Of a stretch of DNA of 64,000 bases, positions 51,112 through 59,805 are shown piece after piece. The position numbers and the translations under genes were made by a program. The stretch comes from Epilithonimonas hominis (GTDB taxonomy: Bacteria > Bacteroidota > Bacteroidia > Flavobacteriales > Weeksellaceae). The notes beneath the pieces were generated by a model. The model was given only the letters and a program-made list of their open reading frames with translations. It was not told the origin of the DNA and did no database searches. The stretch spans positions 1 to 64,000 of the forward strand of contig NZ_RJTU01000008.1 of the NCBI RefSeq assembly GCF_003730015.1, given 5' to 3'. Numbering within the stretch: position 1 is the first letter of the stretch; every line of letters starts with the position of its first letter.

Positions 51112-51579
51112 TTATTTGTTTTGTTTTATAATTTGTTCCAATCGATCATCAGGTTCAAAATCGAGAATATCAATGAGCTTTACTTTTTTAAAATCTTTAT
51201 GAAATGTATTGATAACCACATTCCAATTTTCCGGAACCACTGCAGAAGGAACTTTCAAACAAAGTTTTTCATTGGAATCAAACCAAACATTTCCAATCTT
51301 TTGACAATCGGAATAGTTCCTAAAATCTCTCCAGTTTTTAGATAATGCTGAAGTATCAACAACTTGGAAACCAGAATTATTAGGAATTTTGATGATCATA
51401 ATCCTGAAATCCTTATTGAATCCCAATCCCTTGCGATGCGCCAATGTTTCCAAGTAGGCTAAAGAAATACTTTCTGCAGTATAAATAACTTTCTTGCCTT
51501 CTGAGTTCCACCTCCCTTCCAATCCACTTGCAAAAAGTGAGTCAGCGTATTTTTTGTGAACAATCCTATAAACCAACAT
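51112..51579 (-). CDS. RES domain toxin (NAD+-targeting)
   Basis: A 155-residue RES toxin. The Arg-Glu-Ser signature appears as R23 in GLEGRWNSEGKKVIYTAES, E36/E44 in the following helix and S112 in KVPSAVVPENWN. RES toxins degrade or phosphorolyse NAD+ and arrest growth until neutralised. It starts 2 nt after the cognate Xre-type antitoxin gene, the standard order for this type II pair. Confidence 0.9.
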   Translation of the reverse strand: MLVYRIVHKKYADSLFASGLEGRWNSEGKKVIYTAESISLAYLETLAHRKGLGFNKDFRIMIIKIPNNSGFQVVDTSALSKNWRDFRNYSDCQKIGNVWFDSNEKLCLKVPSAVVPENWNVVINTFHKDFKKVKLIDILDFEPDDRLEQIIKQNK

Positions 51580-51581
51580 TG

Positions 51582-52055
51582 TTATACAGGATAACCCTGA
51601 GCCAATTTTTCTATTTCTTCATACACTAAATCTACACCGCCAGAAGTAGAAATAAAATCGATTGGCTTGTCCTCAGAATTCCAAAAAGGACGATTCATCC
51701 AAAGTGTAAACTCATCAAGGTTTCCAAAAATATCCTTACCAAAATTATAAAGATTGATTAATTTTAAAAGATGCTCGCTATAAATTGGATCCAAACCTTT
51801 TTCCTGATCTCTATAATTGCTAATGGTTCTTGGAGAAAGATTGATTACCGATGCCAGGGTTTTCTCCGGCATATTGATAGCATCTGCAAGCAAATAGAAC
51901 ACATCTGTTTTCAGACCTTCTCTTGCTTTTTTCAACAGTTTGTAATCGTCTTGTATAGAATATCGATTAAAGACGGAAGAACCAACGCCATAAGTAGCAA
52001 CTGGCTCTCCCACTTTTGATTTTTTAGAATTTTCGTTTTGTTTATAATAGGCCAT
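51582..52055 (-). CDS. Xre/MbcA/ParS-type antitoxin
   Basis: A 157-residue antitoxin. The N-terminal half contains a Xre-like helix-turn-helix (MPEKTLASVINLSPRTISNYRDQEKGLD). The C-terminal toxin-binding domain (DUF2384) has FGNLDEFTLWMNRPFWNS and ends in SGGVDLVYEEIEKLAQGYPV. It should bind RES and repress its own promoter; two direct repeats lie just upstream. The leader is only about 12 nt. Confidence 0.9.
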   Translation of the reverse strand: MAYYKQNENSKKSKVGEPVATYGVGSSVFNRYSIQDDYKLLKKAREGLKTDVFYLLADAINMPEKTLASVINLSPRTISNYRDQEKGLDPIYSEHLLKLINLYNFGKDIFGNLDEFTLWMNRPFWNSEDKPIDFISTSGGVDLVYEEIEKLAQGYPV

Positions 52056-52072
52056 CTTTGTATTTCTTTACA

Positions 52073-52113
52073 CAAAGATAGAATTTTTTCCAAAAACAAA
52101 ACGAATTTTTTCC
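52073..52113 (-). promoter_or_regulatory. Promoter of the RES-Xre operon with 22-bp-spaced direct repeats
   Basis: The -7 box TATCTTTG is at 52073-52080 on the minus strand. The 11-mer GGAAAAAATTC occurs at 52081-52091 and again at 52103-52113, a 22-bp period equal to two helical turns. A TTTG about 17 nt upstream of the -7 box lies between the copies. These are probable antitoxin operators. Confidence 0.65.
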
Positions 52114-52115
52114 AT

Positions 52116-53369
52116 TTATTTTAAATTATTTAGTGCTTGTTCCAACTTCGGAAGACAGTCTTTAATATCCTCCAAAGAACAACCGCCCACAGAAGCTCTA
52201 AACCAAGGCACTGATTTATCATTTCCAAAAGCAGAGAACGGAACCAAAGCCATTCCTGCATTATTAATCAGATAGAAAACCAAATCACTGGAGTTCTCTA
52301 TTGTTTTTCCGTCTGGTGCAGTTTTTCCAAGATAATCCAACTTAATCGTCAAGTAAAGTGCTCCCATTGGCGAAATACTTTCCACAGAAAAACCTTTCGA
52401 TTTCAAATCTTGGATTCCTGCGTGAAGTTCTTTCAGGCTTGTATTCAGTTTTTGTTTGTAATCGTCTAAGAATGTATCCACTGCAGAATCATCCGCTAAA
52501 AACTCAGCAACCGCTTCCTGTTCCGGTTTTGGTGCCCAAGCTCCAACGTGCGTCAAAAGAGCTTTCATTTTATCAATTACCAAACTCGGCCCAAATCCCC
52601 AACCAACTCTCACTCCAGTCGCTGCGAAACACTTAGACGTTCCATCAACATAAATCGTGTAATCTTTCATTTCCGGGAAAAGACTTACCGGATTGTAATG
52701 ATCTGAACCAAATGTCAACATTGCGTAGATTTGGTCGTACATCAGGTAAAGCGGTTTTTCATCTGCTCCTCTCCTTTTATTTTCTTCCAAAACCAATTCG
52801 CAAATCTCAGACAAATGCTCTTTTGTGAACATTGTTCCGGTTGGATTCAGTGGAGAACAAAGGCAAAGCAAAACTGCGCCTTCTAAATGTGGTCTTAAAT
52901 CATCAGCTGTCGGCAGGAAATTATTAGATTCCTGAGTCTGAACTTCAACCGCATTTGCATTGGTTAAATAAGCGTAATGATTGTTATTCCAAGAAGGAAT
53001 CGGATAAATCACTTTATCGCCTTCGTCCACAATCGTTTTGAAAACTGCATATATCAAAGGTCTGGAACCGGCTGTAATCAAAATGTCATTAGCCGAATAA
53101 TCCAGATTCCAACGTTTTTTAAGATCGTTGCTTACGGAAGTTCTTAGAGACTGTAAACCGTTTGCAGGCGGATAGTTGGTCAGATTATTTTTATAAGCTT
53201 TCTCAATTCCTTGTTTCAATTCCGATGGAATTGGATAGATATTTGAATTAAGATCACCAATGGTGAGATTTGAGATTTGTGCTCCTTTGGCTTTCAAATC
53301 GTTAACTTCATTTCCGATTTTGATAATTTCCGAACCAATCAGGTTAGATGCTAGTTTAGATACTTTCAC
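52116..53369 (-). CDS. PLP-dependent class I/II aminotransferase
   Basis: A 417-residue fold-type I aminotransferase. The start is GTG (MKVSKLASNLIGSEI). PLP-site features are TAGSRPLIYAVF, LCLCSPLNPTGTMFTKEHL near residue 170, the YDQIYAML strand, the Schiff-base Lys in DGTSKCFAATGVRVGWGFG near residue 254, and a carboxylate-binding Arg in PWFRASVGGCSLED. The aspartate/tyrosine-type subgroup is likely; the exact substrate is not decidable. Confidence 0.93.
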   Translation of the reverse strand: MKVSKLASNLIGSEIIKIGNEVNDLKAKGAQISNLTIGDLNSNIYPIPSELKQGIEKAYKNNLTNYPPANGLQSLRTSVSNDLKKRWNLDYSANDILITAGSRPLIYAVFKTIVDEGDKVIYPIPSWNNNHYAYLTNANAVEVQTQESNNFLPTADDLRPHLEGAVLLCLCSPLNPTGTMFTKEHLSEICELVLEENKRRGADEKPLYLMYDQIYAMLTFGSDHYNPVSLFPEMKDYTIYVDGTSKCFAATGVRVGWGFGPSLVIDKMKALLTHVGAWAPKPEQEAVAEFLADDSAVDTFLDDYKQKLNTSLKELHAGIQDLKSKGFSVESISPMGALYLTIKLDYLGKTAPDGKTIENSSDLVFYLINNAGMALVPFSAFGNDKSVPWFRASVGGCSLEDIKDCLPKLEQALNNLK

Positions 53370-53473
53370 TTATTTATTTTTTGATGTTTTTCCGAAACTT
53401 AATCCGGACTTCTACTTTTTATGATTTGCAAATTTCTTAAATGTAACAGATTAATTCAAGACATACAACAAAA

Positions 53474-53514
53474 AAAGTTCTCAAAACTAAATTGCTTCAG
53501 TAATTAAGAACTTT
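53474..53514 (-). terminator. Probable terminator of the phospho-sugar mutase gene
   Basis: AAAGTTCT (53474-53481) and AGAACTTT (53507-53514) pair, with a smaller inner match. T7 follows on the minus strand. The long internal region makes it a weaker hairpin than others in the window. Confidence 0.55.
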
Positions 53515-53562
53515 ATATTAAAAATATTTTAGATTATATTTTTATCTGATAAAAATTTTCAA

Positions 53563-55281
53563 CTACAGATTCAAATCCTGTTTCACCTTAGCAATCTTCT
53601 CTTCAAGCTTAGGAAGTTTGGCAACAAAATCTTCTTTGGAAGTGATGCTGTCTTTTACAGAAACATAAAATTTGATTTTTGGCTCGGTTCCAGAAGGACG
53701 AACACAAACTTTAGTTCCATCTTGAGTATAGAAAATCAACACGTTAGACTTAGGAATATCGTCCATCACTTTTTTCTCATTTTTTGAAACGATGAAATTA
53801 GTCTGCTCTTTGAAATCCTTCACTTCTTCTACAGGAGAACCAGCAATCTCTTTCGGTGGATTACTTCTGAAATCACTCATCATCTGCGTAATTTCTTCAG
53901 CTCCAGTTCTACCCTTTCTTACGACATTAATTAAGCCTTCGTAATAGAACCCAACTTCTTTGTAGATGTCAATCATATATTCGTAAACTGTTGTGCCATT
54001 AGCTTTACACCAAGCAGCGATTTCAGAAGCCGTCAAAATTGAACCACAAGAATCTTTGTCACGAACGAAATCTCCAGTCATAAAACCGAAACTTTCTTCG
54101 CCTCCACAAATGAATTTTTCCTGACCTTCAAAATCACGTATCATTTTCCCAATCCATTTGAAACCAGTCAATCCAACTTTGCAATCTACTCCAAATTTCT
54201 CTGCAACATCAAAGAAAACATCAGAAGTCACAATCGTAGAACCAATGAATTCTTTTCCTGTAATTTTCCCTGCTTTTTTCCATTGGTCAAGGATATAATA
54301 AGTTAAAATTGTATTGGTCTGATTTCCATTAAGAAGTTGCATTTCGCCTTCAAGATTTCTTACAGCAATTCCCAATCTGTCACCATCTGGGTCTGTTCCG
54401 ATAACGATATCAGCATTAGTAATTCTTGCTAAATCCATTGCCATAGAAAGCGCTGCTGGTTCTTCCGGATTCGGGGACGCTACTGTTGGGAAATTTCCAC
54501 TTGGAATCATTTGCTCCTGAACCAAATCCAATTTTGTAAATCCAGCTTTTTTCAAAGCTTTTGGAACAGTTGTATAAGTTGTTCCGTGGATGGATGTGAA
54601 AACGATGTTTAGATTATCTCTTCCCACATTTTGGTAAAGAGAATTTTCCATACAAGCATCGATGTAAACATCATCTTGGTATTCCCCAACCCATTCGATT
54701 AGGTCATCATTTCCATTGAATTTGATATCCTCAAACTTAGTCGCGTAAACTTCTCTGATGATATTTTCATCATCCGGCGGAACGATTTGCGCACCGTCAT
54801 TCCAATATACCTTATAACCGTTATATTCCGGTGGATTGTGAGAAGCCGTCAAAACGATTCCGGCATTACATTTTTTATCTCTCACTGTGAAAGACAATTC
54901 CGGAGTTGGACGATGTTCTTTGAACAACAGAACTTTGATTCCGTTCGCTGTCAAAACATCAGCAACGATTTTCCCGAACTCTTTAGAATTGTTACGAACG
55001 TCATAAGCAATCGCAACTTTGATTTCACCAGAAAACTTCTGATGAAGATAATTCGCAAGTCCTTGAGTAGCCTGCCCTAATGTGTACTTATTTAAACGAT
55101 TGGTTCCAACACCCATCACACCACGCATTCCTCCTGTTCCGAATTCTAATTCTCTATAAAAAGAATCTTCCAAATCCGGCGAATTAGAATCGATTAAAGT
55201 TTGTACCGCATTTCTTGTTTCTTCGTCAAATGTTTCGGAAAGCCAAAGTTTTGCTTTATCTAATGTTGATAATTCTGACAT
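53563..55281 (-). CDS. Phospho-sugar mutase (phosphoglucomutase/phosphomannomutase)
   Basis: A 572-residue alpha-D-phosphohexomutase. The catalytic phosphoserine loop is GIVLTASHNPPEYNGYKVYW near residue 138. The metal-binding loop is IGTDPDGDRLGIAV near residue 296, the sugar-binding loop is CGGEESFGFMTGD, and the phosphate-binding loop is VRPSGTEPKIKFYV near the C-terminus. Length fits the PgcA-type group of Bacteroidota. It interconverts hexose 1- and 6-phosphates for cell-wall and glycan precursors. A GIN protein gene lies just upstream. Confidence 0.95.
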   Translation of the reverse strand: MSELSTLDKAKLWLSETFDEETRNAVQTLIDSNSPDLEDSFYRELEFGTGGMRGVMGVGTNRLNKYTLGQATQGLANYLHQKFSGEIKVAIAYDVRNNSKEFGKIVADVLTANGIKVLLFKEHRPTPELSFTVRDKKCNAGIVLTASHNPPEYNGYKVYWNDGAQIVPPDDENIIREVYATKFEDIKFNGNDDLIEWVGEYQDDVYIDACMENSLYQNVGRDNLNIVFTSIHGTTYTTVPKALKKAGFTKLDLVQEQMIPSGNFPTVASPNPEEPAALSMAMDLARITNADIVIGTDPDGDRLGIAVRNLEGEMQLLNGNQTNTILTYYILDQWKKAGKITGKEFIGSTIVTSDVFFDVAEKFGVDCKVGLTGFKWIGKMIRDFEGQEKFICGGEESFGFMTGDFVRDKDSCGSILTASEIAAWCKANGTTVYEYMIDIYKEVGFYYEGLINVVRKGRTGAEEITQMMSDFRSNPPKEIAGSPVEEVKDFKEQTNFIVSKNEKKVMDDIPKSNVLIFYTQDGTKVCVRPSGTEPKIKFYVSVKDSITSKEDFVAKLPKLEEKIAKVKQDLNL

Positions 55282-55299
55282 TATTTATAGTTTTTTGTT

Positions 55300-56016
55300 T
55301 TAATTCAATTTCTTGTTCTCTAAAGTCGCTTTTTCAGTTACTTTCAGTTTCTTCGAAGGATTTCCGTAATAAATCAATTTCGATGTATTACCGATTTTTC
55401 CTTTGATTTCTTCATCTACACTCAGTTCTGCATAATTTCCGTTCTGAGACTCGATTTCCAAATCTTTGATATACCAATATGGCGAAATAATACTCGCTGT
55501 ATCTTTAATATTAAGCTTGGCTAAAGTCGTTTTTCCCAACAAATTAGCTCGGCTTTTGTTCGCCATTTCTATCTCCGACTTCTCTGAAATCACTGAACCG
55601 ATAAATTTAGCATTATCTTTTAAATGAAGTGCGAAATTTTCAACTTTCATTTGACTTGAAATGTTAAGTTCTACAGAATCAGCTATTTTAATCACATCGA
55701 ACGGATTTTTTCCGTAAATCGTGATATTGTAAAAATCTACTTTATCAGTTTCCCTTTTCTCTGTGATTGACAGATTTTTATCCTTAACCTCAATATTAAG
55801 ATTATCAAAGAAATTAGGATAAGTTTCTACATTCACAAAGTTATGTGGACTTTGGACATAAAACACACGAAATTTTCCTTTCAAATCCAATTTAGAAAAC
55901 TCAGAAAGTTCAATATCTTTGGACTGAATTTCTCCTTTTGGAGAGACTTTTCCACAAGAAATGATGATTATCGAAAAGATAAAGAGATATGTAAAGGAAT
56001 TAAGAATTCGTTTCAA
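55300..56016 (-). CDS. GIN domain (DUF2807) lipoprotein
   Basis: The TTG at 56016 gives MKRILNSFTYLFIFSIIIISC, a good lipoprotein signal, and 238 residues; the longer frame from 56082 is also TTG-initiated and has an unlikely extra 22 residues. The mature part is a repeated-strand, right-handed beta structure typical of GIN proteins (ELSEFSKLDLKGKFRVFYVQ, VIKIADSVELNISSQMKVENF, KSRANLLGKTTLAKLNI). Its role is unknown; related domains occur in envelope-associated proteins. A second GIN lipoprotein lies at 62.6 kb. Confidence 0.75.
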   Translation of the reverse strand: MKRILNSFTYLFIFSIIIISCGKVSPKGEIQSKDIELSEFSKLDLKGKFRVFYVQSPHNFVNVETYPNFFDNLNIEVKDKNLSITEKRETDKVDFYNITIYGKNPFDVIKIADSVELNISSQMKVENFALHLKDNAKFIGSVISEKSEIEMANKSRANLLGKTTLAKLNIKDTASIISPYWYIKDLEIESQNGNYAELSVDEEIKGKIGNTSKLIYYGNPSKKLKVTEKATLENKKLN

Positions 56017-56078
56017 TTGAGTAATTTTTATTCGAAGCAATTTACAATTATTTTCAGAAAATAAGAAGATGACTTTAA

Positions 56079-56528
56079 TCAAAAAGAAAGTCCGCCGTAT
56101 CTCACGAAACTTCCCAATAACAGCATCAAAACACCGATTGTTGTAACCGACAAAATGTGAAAAGCCATCAGAGGTAAAGTTTTAGCAGTCAGTTTGGGAA
56201 TCACGAAAAAATTGGCGCTGATTGCAAACAATACAGTTATCAGAAGTAAAATCAATTTCAAAGAAATAACAGTTTCTATAGGATTCGAAAAATGAAACCA
56301 ATTTGAAAATCCAATTCCGAATTTGTAAGACATCCAAACGCCAGAAATGACCATCAAAAGCAAAGCAGGAATTCCTATTTTCTCATACTTTCGTTCGAAA
56401 TCGAGGAGAATTTCCACATCCTTTTTTTTCAAAACTTCTGGCAAAATTGTTACCGCTAAAATCAAATGTCCGCCAACCCAAATCGAGGCTCCCAAAAGAT
56501 GGATAATCAATAGCAAATGATGACTCAT
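56079..56528 (-). CDS. CopD-like small membrane protein
   Basis: A 149-residue protein with four transmembrane helices. The start at 56528 (MSHHLLLIIHLLGASIWVGGHLILAV) follows the glycosyltransferase stop by 2 nt; the longer frame reads back into that gene. LLLIIHLLGASIWVGGHL is the first helix of the CopD/DUF2269 type, with His residues that could bind copper or haem. Only limited family evidence is visible. Confidence 0.7.
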   Translation of the reverse strand: MSHHLLLIIHLLGASIWVGGHLILAVTILPEVLKKKDVEILLDFERKYEKIGIPALLLMVISGVWMSYKFGIGFSNWFHFSNPIETVISLKLILLLITVLFAISANFFVIPKLTAKTLPLMAFHILSVTTIGVLMLLLGSFVRYGGLSF

Positions 56529-56530
56529 AA

Positions 56531-57493
56531 TTAAATCATTTCTTCGATGTGATAATTCTTGTGCTCGCGGTTGCTTCTGATAATCAATTCGCCCAAGAAT
56601 CCCGCTACAAAAAGTAAACTTCCCAAAATCATCATGGTCAAAGCAATAAAAAACCAAGGATTGTTTGCAATTAGGTTTCCATAGATTTTGAAAATATAAA
56701 CATCAATAAGCTTTGAAACACCCAACCAAATTGCTGATAAAAATCCGATAATGAACATCAAAGTTCCCACAGCGCCAAAGAAATGCATTGGTCTCCCACC
56801 AAATCTGCTCACAAACCAAAGCGTTACCAAATCCAAAAATCCACGAACAAAACGTTCTGTCCCGAATTTTGAAGTTCCATAAGGTCTTGCCTGATGCTGA
56901 ACTGGTTTTTCCGTGATATTTCTGAAACCTGCATTGGCCGCCAAAACCGGAATATAACGGTGCATATCGCCGTAAACATCAATGGATTTTACGACCTGTT
57001 TTTTGTAAGCTTTCAATCCACAATTGAAATCGTGTAGCGAAACTCCTGAAACCTTTCTAGCCGCAGCATTGAAGAGTTTTGAAGGAATATTTTTGGTCAT
57101 CACATTATCGAAACGTTTCTTTTTCCAACCGGAAACAATGTCATAATTTCCTGTGGTTACCATTTCATAAAGTTCAGGAATCTCTTCCGGAAAATCCTGT
57201 AAATCAGCATCCATTGTGATAATTACATCACCATTTACTTTCTCAAAAGCCGCGTGAAGTGCCTGAGATTTTCCGTAGTTTTTGGAAAATTTAATCCCGT
57301 GAATCTGCAGATGTTGGATTTTCATATTTTCTATGATAGACCAAGACAAATCTGTGCTTCCGTCATCTATGAACCAAACTTCGTAAGATAATTTGTTGTC
57401 TCGACAAACTTGGTCGATTCTGGTAAAGAGTTCTTCCAGAGATTCTTCTTCGTTGAGAAGTGGAACTATAATAGATAAATTCAAATGGTTCAA
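56531..57493 (-). CDS. Family 2 glycosyltransferase with C-terminal membrane helices (GtrB/DPM-like)
   Basis: A 320-residue enzyme. The GT2 domain shows LSIIVPLLNEEESLEELF, WFIDDGSTDLSW, ITMDADLQDFPEEIPEL (the DADLQD metal motif) and a DFNCGLKAYKKQ loop. Two C-terminal transmembrane helices (FFGAVGTLMFIIGFLSAIWLG, FFIALTMMILGSLLFVAGFL) anchor it. GtrB/DPM-type enzymes move a sugar onto undecaprenyl or dolichyl phosphate for later transfer outside. It overlaps the PIN toxin gene by 4 nt. Confidence 0.92.
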   Translation of the reverse strand: MNHLNLSIIVPLLNEEESLEELFTRIDQVCRDNKLSYEVWFIDDGSTDLSWSIIENMKIQHLQIHGIKFSKNYGKSQALHAAFEKVNGDVIITMDADLQDFPEEIPELYEMVTTGNYDIVSGWKKKRFDNVMTKNIPSKLFNAAARKVSGVSLHDFNCGLKAYKKQVVKSIDVYGDMHRYIPVLAANAGFRNITEKPVQHQARPYGTSKFGTERFVRGFLDLVTLWFVSRFGGRPMHFFGAVGTLMFIIGFLSAIWLGVSKLIDVYIFKIYGNLIANNPWFFIALTMMILGSLLFVAGFLGELIIRSNREHKNYHIEEMI

Positions 57494-57918
57494 CTTTTAA
57501 GTTTTTTATTAATGTAAATAATTGCTTCGTCAGGTGCAAAAACCGAAATTTCTGAGGTAGAGAAATCTTTCATATCACGAGTGATAATGCCTGTTAAATT
57601 TTCTGTTTTATGAGCACAAAAAATCTGTACAGCATCTTCATAATCTTTATGAATTGATTTTAAACCTTTTTGCAAAATTATTTTATCTACAGAAATAATC
57701 TCTATTATTTCAAGAATTTCTGACAGAGATTTTCTCACTTTTTCTTCTGCAAAAGCTTTTTTTAAAATATAATGTGAGGTTAATACCGATTGTGATGATG
57801 TATAAAGAAAAATATGTTTGTTATAAGCCAAATTGAATATCTGATTGGCATTCTCGGCAAATGGTTTGCGTTCTGATAAGAAGTCTAAAATCAGATTGGT
57901 ATCTATAAAGAAATTCAT
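57490..57918 (-). CDS. PIN domain toxin (VapC-like)
   Basis: A 142-residue PIN ribonuclease. Acidic active-site residues are seen in NFFIDTNLILDFL (Asp near residue 6), KDYEDAVQIFCA (Glu-Asp near residue 91) and IITRDMKDF (Asp near residue 113). Such toxins cleave tRNA or rRNA. It overlaps the preceding antitoxin gene by one base, giving the normal antitoxin-first order. Confidence 0.88.
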   Translation of the reverse strand: MNFFIDTNLILDFLSERKPFAENANQIFNLAYNKHIFLYTSSQSVLTSHYILKKAFAEEKVRKSLSEILEIIEIISVDKIILQKGLKSIHKDYEDAVQIFCAHKTENLTGIITRDMKDFSTSEISVFAPDEAIIYINKKLKS

Positions 57919-58163
57919 TATAAATCATATTTTTCTTTATAATAATCATCTAATGCTTTATCATAATCAAAATTTTCAGGAAGTTTCAAACTACCGGCTA
58001 GATTTTTGATTTTGGGCGAAAGTTCACTTTTATCGGATTCTTCAACCAAAGATTCCAAATATTTCTGAACCATCTCAGAAAGGCTTCTCTGTGTTCCTTT
58101 AGCGTATTTTTTTGCTTTTTCTATAACTGATTTTTCCACAGTCAAAGTCAATTTTGTCGTCAT
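57918..58163 (-). CDS. DUF6364 family antitoxin
   Basis: An 81-residue protein starting at the ATG at 58163, not the GTG one codon earlier. KLTLTVEKSVIEKAKKYAKGTQRSLSEMVQKYL is a ribbon-helix-helix-type DNA-binding N-terminus. The C-terminal SLKLPENFDYDKALDDYYKEKY is a short toxin-binding tail. DUF6364 proteins are paired with PIN toxins. It probably represses its own operon. Confidence 0.8.
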   Translation of the reverse strand: MTTKLTLTVEKSVIEKAKKYAKGTQRSLSEMVQKYLESLVEESDKSELSPKIKNLAGSLKLPENFDYDKALDDYYKEKYDL

Positions 58164-58206
58164 CACGTATTATTTTAGTAAAGATACGTATAAAATTGAT
58201 ACCAAA

Positions 58207-58794
58207 CTATTCGTAGCGTTTTTTGTTTTTCAAAAATCCTGCAATTACGATAGACAAAAGTAAATAAAATAGTAAAACGCCTCCAAAAATAGCAGATAAA
58301 AAACTGAATGAAAAATAATTAATATTTTGCTTTTTAGCACCATTAATACCAATGCTCATTTTTTTATACTCATCATTCAAGCTTTTAATTTTTTCCGTGT
58401 CTTTTGGGTTTATCTCTTTGATTTGCTTATTGTAAGACTCGTCCAACTTTGTCAATTCTGATTCAATATGTTGATGATTCAGCATATCTCTGGCATCTGT
58501 ATCAACATAATTAAGAAACAAAAAAATCGACATAAAAGATAGAAAACCGCCAACAAATAATGTTATAAAAATCTGTTTAAAGGCCTGAGGATAAGTGATT
58601 TCTCCAATATTCTTTCTCAGATAATAAACAGAAAGAAACCCCATTAAACTATAAATGAAAGTTAATCCAAACGCATTCACATTAATTGATATGTTAAAAT
58701 AATCTGGTCCTGCGAAAAAATAATACACTACGAAGAATAAAAACATAGTGATTGCGTACAAACCAAAGCCAAAGGCTATCGGGTTTTTTGTCAT
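58207..58794 (-). CDS. DUF4199 family membrane protein
   Basis: A 195-residue protein with four transmembrane helices, the first three before residue 100. A cytoplasmic coiled segment (about 115-150, QHIESELTKLDESYNKQIKEI) separates them from the last (LLFYLLLSIVIAGFL). YPQAFKQIFITLFVGGFLSFM matches DUF4199, a Bacteroidota family of unknown function. It is transcribed away from the SRP RNA gene. Confidence 0.8.
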   Translation of the reverse strand: MTKNPIAFGFGLYAITMFLFFVVYYFFAGPDYFNISINVNAFGLTFIYSLMGFLSVYYLRKNIGEITYPQAFKQIFITLFVGGFLSFMSIFLFLNYVDTDARDMLNHQHIESELTKLDESYNKQIKEINPKDTEKIKSLNDEYKKMSIGINGAKKQNINYFSFSFLSAIFGGVLLFYLLLSIVIAGFLKNKKRYE

Positions 58795-58907
58795 AAATCT
58801 AAATTTTGATACTTAATTAATAAAAAAAATGAAAAATTTTGTCCTTAATAATCAATTTATTAACCTCAATTATATCGATAGTTAAAGGATTTTTCATTAA
58901 TTCTTTT

Positions 58908-58936
58908 TTTGAAATTGCAATATTTTTCTATCTTTG
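58908..58936 (+). promoter_or_regulatory. SRP RNA promoter
   Basis: TTTG (58908-58911), a 17-nt spacer, and TATCTTTG (58929-58936) give a full Bacteroidota promoter. The final G lies 5 nt before the first base of the SRP RNA, which fixes the start offset used elsewhere. The 146-bp gap to the DUF4199 gene holds nothing else. Confidence 0.85.
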
Positions 58937-58940
58937 CACC

Positions 58941-59033
58941 GGCAAGTCCTAAACAACCAGCTCCTGAGAATCCTCCAGGGTGGGAACGCAGCAAAGGTAA
59001 TCGGTTGTAGCGGTGTGATTTAGGTAGCTTGCC
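58941..59033 (+). ncRNA. ffs: Signal recognition particle RNA (4.5S-type)
   Basis: A 93-nt RNA with complementary ends (GGCAAG at the start, CTTGCC at the end). It contains the universal helix 8 core GGTGGGAACGCAGCAAAGGTA, which binds Ffh and FtsY, flanked by pairing arms CCTCCA and the GCGGTG side. It forms the co-translational membrane-targeting particle with Ffh. A T-rich stretch follows the 3' end as terminator. Confidence 0.93.
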
Positions 59034-59107
59034 ATTTTTTATTTCTATAGGTTACGAGATTAAGCCATATTCAAGATTTTGAATTGACTTAATCTCTTAA
59101 TTTTTTG

Positions 59108-59791
59108 TTAGAATTCGAACTCCTCTCCTAGTTTTGGTAAAGTGAATTCGATGTTCTTATCAGTGAAATGCTTTTTGGCTTCTTCGTGATTGATCTCGAT
59201 TGGTGGAAAAGTATCGAAATGACAACCAATCACTTTTGGTGTTTTCAATAATTCTGATGCTGCAAAAGCCGCTTTTCTAGGGCACATTGTATAATGTTTC
59301 CCAACTGGAAGGATAGACAAGTCTAAAGTCCCGAAAACCTGCGGAAACAAGCTCATTTCCGAACTTACACCAGTATCTCCAGCTAGATAAAGATTTCTTC
59401 TATCCGCAAATCTGAAAATATATCCAGCTGCTAAACCTCCGTAACTTCCGTCTGGGAAAGAACTGGTGTGCAAAGCAGGAACCATAGAAATCTTCAAATC
59501 AACGATTTTTGCAGAACCTCCAAAGTTGATATCAATATTATTAGAATGTCCAAAGTATCCGCAAATCTCTGGCTGACCAATAACGGTTGCATCTGGATGA
59601 TTTTCAAGAACTTCTTTCACATCTCCAGTATGATCGCCGTGTGCGTGTGTAATCAAAATATAATCGATTTTCTGAGCTTTGATATCAAAACCAGATTGCT
59701 CTTTCTGATAGTTGTAAAAAGGGTCAGCAAGAATCGTTTTTCCGTTGTATGTGAACAAAAAACAGTTTTGTCCTAAGAATTTTATTTTCAT
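59108..59791 (-). CDS. UPF0173 metal-dependent hydrolase
   Basis: A 227-residue metallo-beta-lactamase-fold protein. The metal-binding motif is LITHAHGDHTGDV near residue 50, with further ligands in PALHTSSF, LAGDTGVSSEMSLF and GCHFDTFPP. The UPF0173 pattern (GKTILADPFYNYQ, LPVGKHYTMCPRKAAFAA) is clear. The reaction in vivo is unknown. It is probably cytoplasmic and lies 14 nt before menA on the minus strand. Confidence 0.93.
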   Translation of the reverse strand: MKIKFLGQNCFLFTYNGKTILADPFYNYQKEQSGFDIKAQKIDYILITHAHGDHTGDVKEVLENHPDATVIGQPEICGYFGHSNNIDINFGGSAKIVDLKISMVPALHTSSFPDGSYGGLAAGYIFRFADRRNLYLAGDTGVSSEMSLFPQVFGTLDLSILPVGKHYTMCPRKAAFAASELLKTPKVIGCHFDTFPPIEINHEEAKKHFTDKNIEFTLPKLGEEFEF

Positions 59792-59805
59792 TTTTATTTG
59801 ATTTA

